Assembly: GCF_032118995.1 (NCBI RefSeq)
Contig: NC_092660.1
Coordinates: forward strand, 7,083,501 to 7,147,500
Source: Asterias amurensis
Lineage: Eukaryota > Echinodermata > Asteroidea > Forcipulatida > Asteriidae
Direction: 5' to 3'
DNA length: 64,000 bases
Shown here: one piece after another, positions 61,132 to 64,000 of the stretch
Numbering within the stretch: the stretch's first letter is position 1
How the letters are laid out: each line of letters opens with the position of its first letter
Position numbers and translations under genes: made by a program
The notes under the pieces: model-generated
Databases searched by the model: none
What the model saw: the letters and a program-made list of their open reading frames with translations, nothing else
What the model was told of the DNA's origin: nothing

Positions 61132-61819
61132 AGATTGGATTTGGAATTATTACCAAGTTATTATTATTTGGCTCTTCATATTATATACAAATATGTAGTT
61201 GTTTCTTGTTGGTCCACAATTTCTACACGGTTAGTAGTAGCAATAGTTGTATCCTCCTCTTTATCAGTTTTCACGGTATTAGGCCTATGGCTTTATATAT
61301 GCCTTTTTCTTTGAATTGGGAAAAAAATAATAATTCCATATATCAACCGATGCCCTAATTATCTTCATTTGTTAATATGAAGTGTGCAAATAATTAAAAC
61401 TTGATGGACATTGAAATGTTCACACTACACACCGATCTTCGATGACTTCAACTGGCCCCATTTGTTTTGAGTTTTTCCTGTTTTCACGCAAACAAGAAAG
61501 TATGGTTTCCCGGTGAAGCCATAGGCCTACATGGAAGAAACATCTGCAGTGACTACAAGTGTTCTTTGAGACTCTGTGTATGACTCTATAGCCAGCAGTT
61601 GTCTTTGTTTTATTCAAAATATTTTTTAATTAAATTTTGAAAAATTACCATGGTTGTTTGCAAAAAATAACAAAAATAAAAAATTTAATAAAGAGTGTGA
61701 ATAAATATTGGCTTTCAAATCTGATTTTTATTTAGTTTATTTCCCTTTTCTCTTAAAATTTATAATAAAGCGTATAAACAGTGATAATTGAATCAACAAG
61801 CTGATGTTTAAATTTTAGT

Positions 61820-61935
61820 TAGGTGTTCGGGCCAACAGCCTGGAACACCTCTTATTTTTGTTCTTTTATTTTATTTTATTAGGTGTTCGGGTATTGAACC
61901 CGAACACCTCTTATTTTTTTTTTTTTTTTTTTTAC
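61820..61935. repeat. Two AGGTGTTCGG hairpins followed by a T-run
   Basis: taggtgttcgggccaacag...ggaacacctctta, then aggtgttcgggtattgaacc + cgaacacct, then a T tract of about 20. A related single hairpin (ggctgaatgccgaacaccta) is at about 16640-16660. Confidence 0.65.
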
Positions 61936-61945
61936 TTCTTCTTAC

Positions 61946-63770
61946 TTAAACTCGTATGAACTTGAAACTTCACACATAGTTAGCGATTTATTAGGAGAAG
62001 AAACCGTGTGAGTTACGTCATGATGACGTCATCAATTCTTGAGTTATGAATATTCAAAGTTTATTAATTCAAAAAATCATAACTTTTGATCTACATGAGG
62101 GATTCTTACAATCGAAACATCATCGGAATCGTCAATGAAAACTCCGTAAACGCCTCACAGACATGACCCCATTTTTATGTTGTCTTCCGGCTCAAAAGAG
62201 AGGTTGAAAATTTCAAAATTCACGTCTAAAGAACAACGTAAACCCCCATTGGTATGTGCATAAACATTCACGCAGGCATACACACAGCGTGTAGTGTATT
62301 AGCGGTGCAGCAGAGCACGCTCCAGTGATCATCCATTCTGCTTTTTTAGCGGCTATTGTCCGCTAAATAAATCACACTTCCCAAGCACATATAAAGTTGA
62401 AACTTCACACATAGTTAGATATGTATAAGGAGACGAAACCGTTTGAGTTATGTCACGATGACATCATCAATTCTTGAGTTATGAATTTTCAAAGTGTATT
62501 ATTTAAAAAAAAAAAAAACTTTTGATCTACATGATGGATTGTTACAATCGACACATCATCGGAAAGTTCGTTAAAAACTCCGTAAAAGCCTCGCAGACGT
62601 GATCCCATTTTGATCTCGTCTTCTGGTTCAAAATCGAGTGTGAAAACTCATAATTTCATGTTTAAAGAACTACAAAATTTCCCCATTGATTGTGCGTAAC
62701 ACGTGTGGCGTACACGTGTAGTGTATTAGTATAGGCATAGTTTATTTGGTAGCATGCTGGCAAGTTTATTGTACTCTGTGCCATTGCGTGATATGCATAG
62801 AGCTATTTAGCTCCATTTAGAGCTGTAAGCTCTGTTATGCAGAACGCTGCGAAAACGATTTCCTCTCAATCTTCGGCGTCAAATTGTTCAAATGTTACCC
62901 TTCTGATGGCTTAGTGGTCAATGTGGAATTAAAGACGAAGTTTCGATGAGATGGCCACCTACTTCAGAGATTCATGGGACTTTTAATTATGTGAGAAAAC
63001 AACAGTACAAAATGACGAACATTGGTCATGTTTTGGTTAAACACCGAGAAGAATAGAGACATTACATCTACCGACCACTCCCCCCGGGTGAAGGGCGTTT
63101 TGGGCCCACGGAATTCGCGTCAGTATTACAATATCTATTGCTTCTTGAACTTAGCATAATCATCAATTGTTTTGATTATTTGTTAAAACAACTATCCAAG
63201 TTATTCTGAGTTAAATATTTTGAAAAAAAAATCTCTGGATTAACATAAGCCCTTTTAAACTTTCTCTTGTCGGAAAGGACGTTACGTAAACTAATCTATT
63301 TCTACCTCCATGCACAGACATGGATGTTACAATACAAAACATTCAAAGAAAACAGAATGGTTAAAGTATAAGGCCCAAGCAATTAGGAGTGGTTTTGCTA
63401 AAATAAACTGCCGAATTAAACAATACTTTAGTACAAACAAGTAAATAAAACAATCCAGATTTTCATCTTCTTCTTTTCTTCGTCCCTTTTCCTCGAACAA
63501 AAGCACACTTCCCAAACTCGTATAAACTTGAAACTTCGCACATAGTTCGATATGCATTAGGAGTGGAATAATGTGTTAGTTAGGTCATGATGACGTCATC
63601 CATTCTTGAGTTATAAAAATCCAAAGTTTATTATTTCAAAAAATCATTATTTTTGATCCACGTGATGGTTCTTACAATCGATACATAATCGAAAAGGTCG
63701 TTAAAAACTTCGTAAAGGCCTTGCAGACATGACCCCATTTTTACCTTGTCTTCTGGTTCAAATCAGATTT
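61946..63770 (+). repeat. Three dispersed direct copies of a roughly 285-bp unit
   Basis: Copies at about 61946-62230, 62386-62680 and 63510-63765 share, in order, 'gaaacttcacacatagtt', 'atgatgacgtcatcaattct', 'tgagttat', 'cttttgatctacatga', 'acaatcgaaacatcatcgga', 'aaaactccgtaaa' and 'catgaccccattttta'. Intervening DNA is unrelated (62240-62385, 62690-63500). No ORF and no clear ends. Confidence 0.75.
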
Positions 63771-63822
63771 TTTGTGTATTTTTGTCAAAAATACATTTTT
63801 GTGTTTTGACTACTATTGTACT

Positions 63823-63935
63823 GCATTGATCACACCGGTTCTCGTCCGATCAGTGAAGTTAAGCAACATCAGACCCGGTCAGTACTTCGATGGAAACCCG
63901 CGAAACGAGTTGTTGATGTTGTTGTTTTTTTTTTT
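63823..63935 (+). repeat. 5S rRNA-like sequence (pseudogene or 5S-derived SINE head)
   Basis: The stretch cacaccggttctcgtccgat + cagtgaagttaagcaac + cccggtcagtacttcgatgg aligns to the middle of metazoan 5S rRNA, including the internal promoter (box A-like aagttaagcaac, box C-like gtacttcgatgg). The outer stem that pairs the 5' and 3' ends is not preserved (…gcattgatc vs gttgatgttg) and a T-run follows, so a functional gene is unlikely. Confidence 0.65.
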
Positions 63936-64000
63936 GGGGGGGGGGGGTTTTTAACTTCTTTTTAAAAATATTATATCAGCTTCGTTTATAGTCTATTTTC

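Overview
This window is nuclear DNA from a metazoan, almost certainly an echinoderm. A sea star fits best, but that rests on remembered repeat families and is an inference. Both genes are split by GT-AG introns, the DNA is AT-rich, and the introns are full of short palindromic transposons (MITEs), tRNA- and 5S-derived SINE-type sequence and non-LTR retrotransposon ends. Nothing bacterial is present.

Two conserved genes lie head-to-tail on the minus strand. I rebuilt both exon by exon; every reading frame and splice phase closes.

(1) Positions 6851-21348: ceramide glucosyltransferase (UGCG). All nine exons and the complete 397-residue protein are present, from the ATG at 21348 to the TGA at 6851.

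(2) Positions 25279-51377: VCP/p97 (the CDC48 / transitional-ER AAA+ ATPase). Sixteen exons encode everything except the first few residues. The tiny first exon carrying the start codon must lie above 51378 and could not be assigned.

Layout. 1-6.6 kb: intergenic, with several MITEs and a tRNA-Leu-derived SINE. 6.85-21.35 kb: UGCG; its introns hold a 522-bp hAT-type MITE with a perfect 8-bp target duplication, a 2.2-kb element with eight copies of one 14-mer, and a 145-bp-period tandem array. 21.35-25.28 kb: UGCG upstream region (with a CRE-type site) and the probable VCP 3' UTR. 25.28-51.38 kb: VCP, whose introns hold a 1.66-kb hAT-type element, two copies of a non-autonomous element with 6-bp target duplications, a 0.56-kb foldback, three near-identical composite repeat blocks, a diverged minisatellite, and a nested pair of non-LTR retrotransposon ends joined at TAA/ATT microsatellites. 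51.4-64 kb: no confident gene, but an 834-bp palindromic element with a 9-bp target duplication, nested palindromic MITEs, a 'ctacctcc' tandem array, a three-copy dispersed repeat and a 5S rRNA-like sequence.

The genes share no operon-like logic. VCP is a cytosolic/ER ubiquitin segregase and UGCG a Golgi sphingolipid enzyme; their adjacency is probably incidental. The most informative content is the repeat biology: target duplications and hairpin arms can be read directly for several elements that carry no recognisable transposase.
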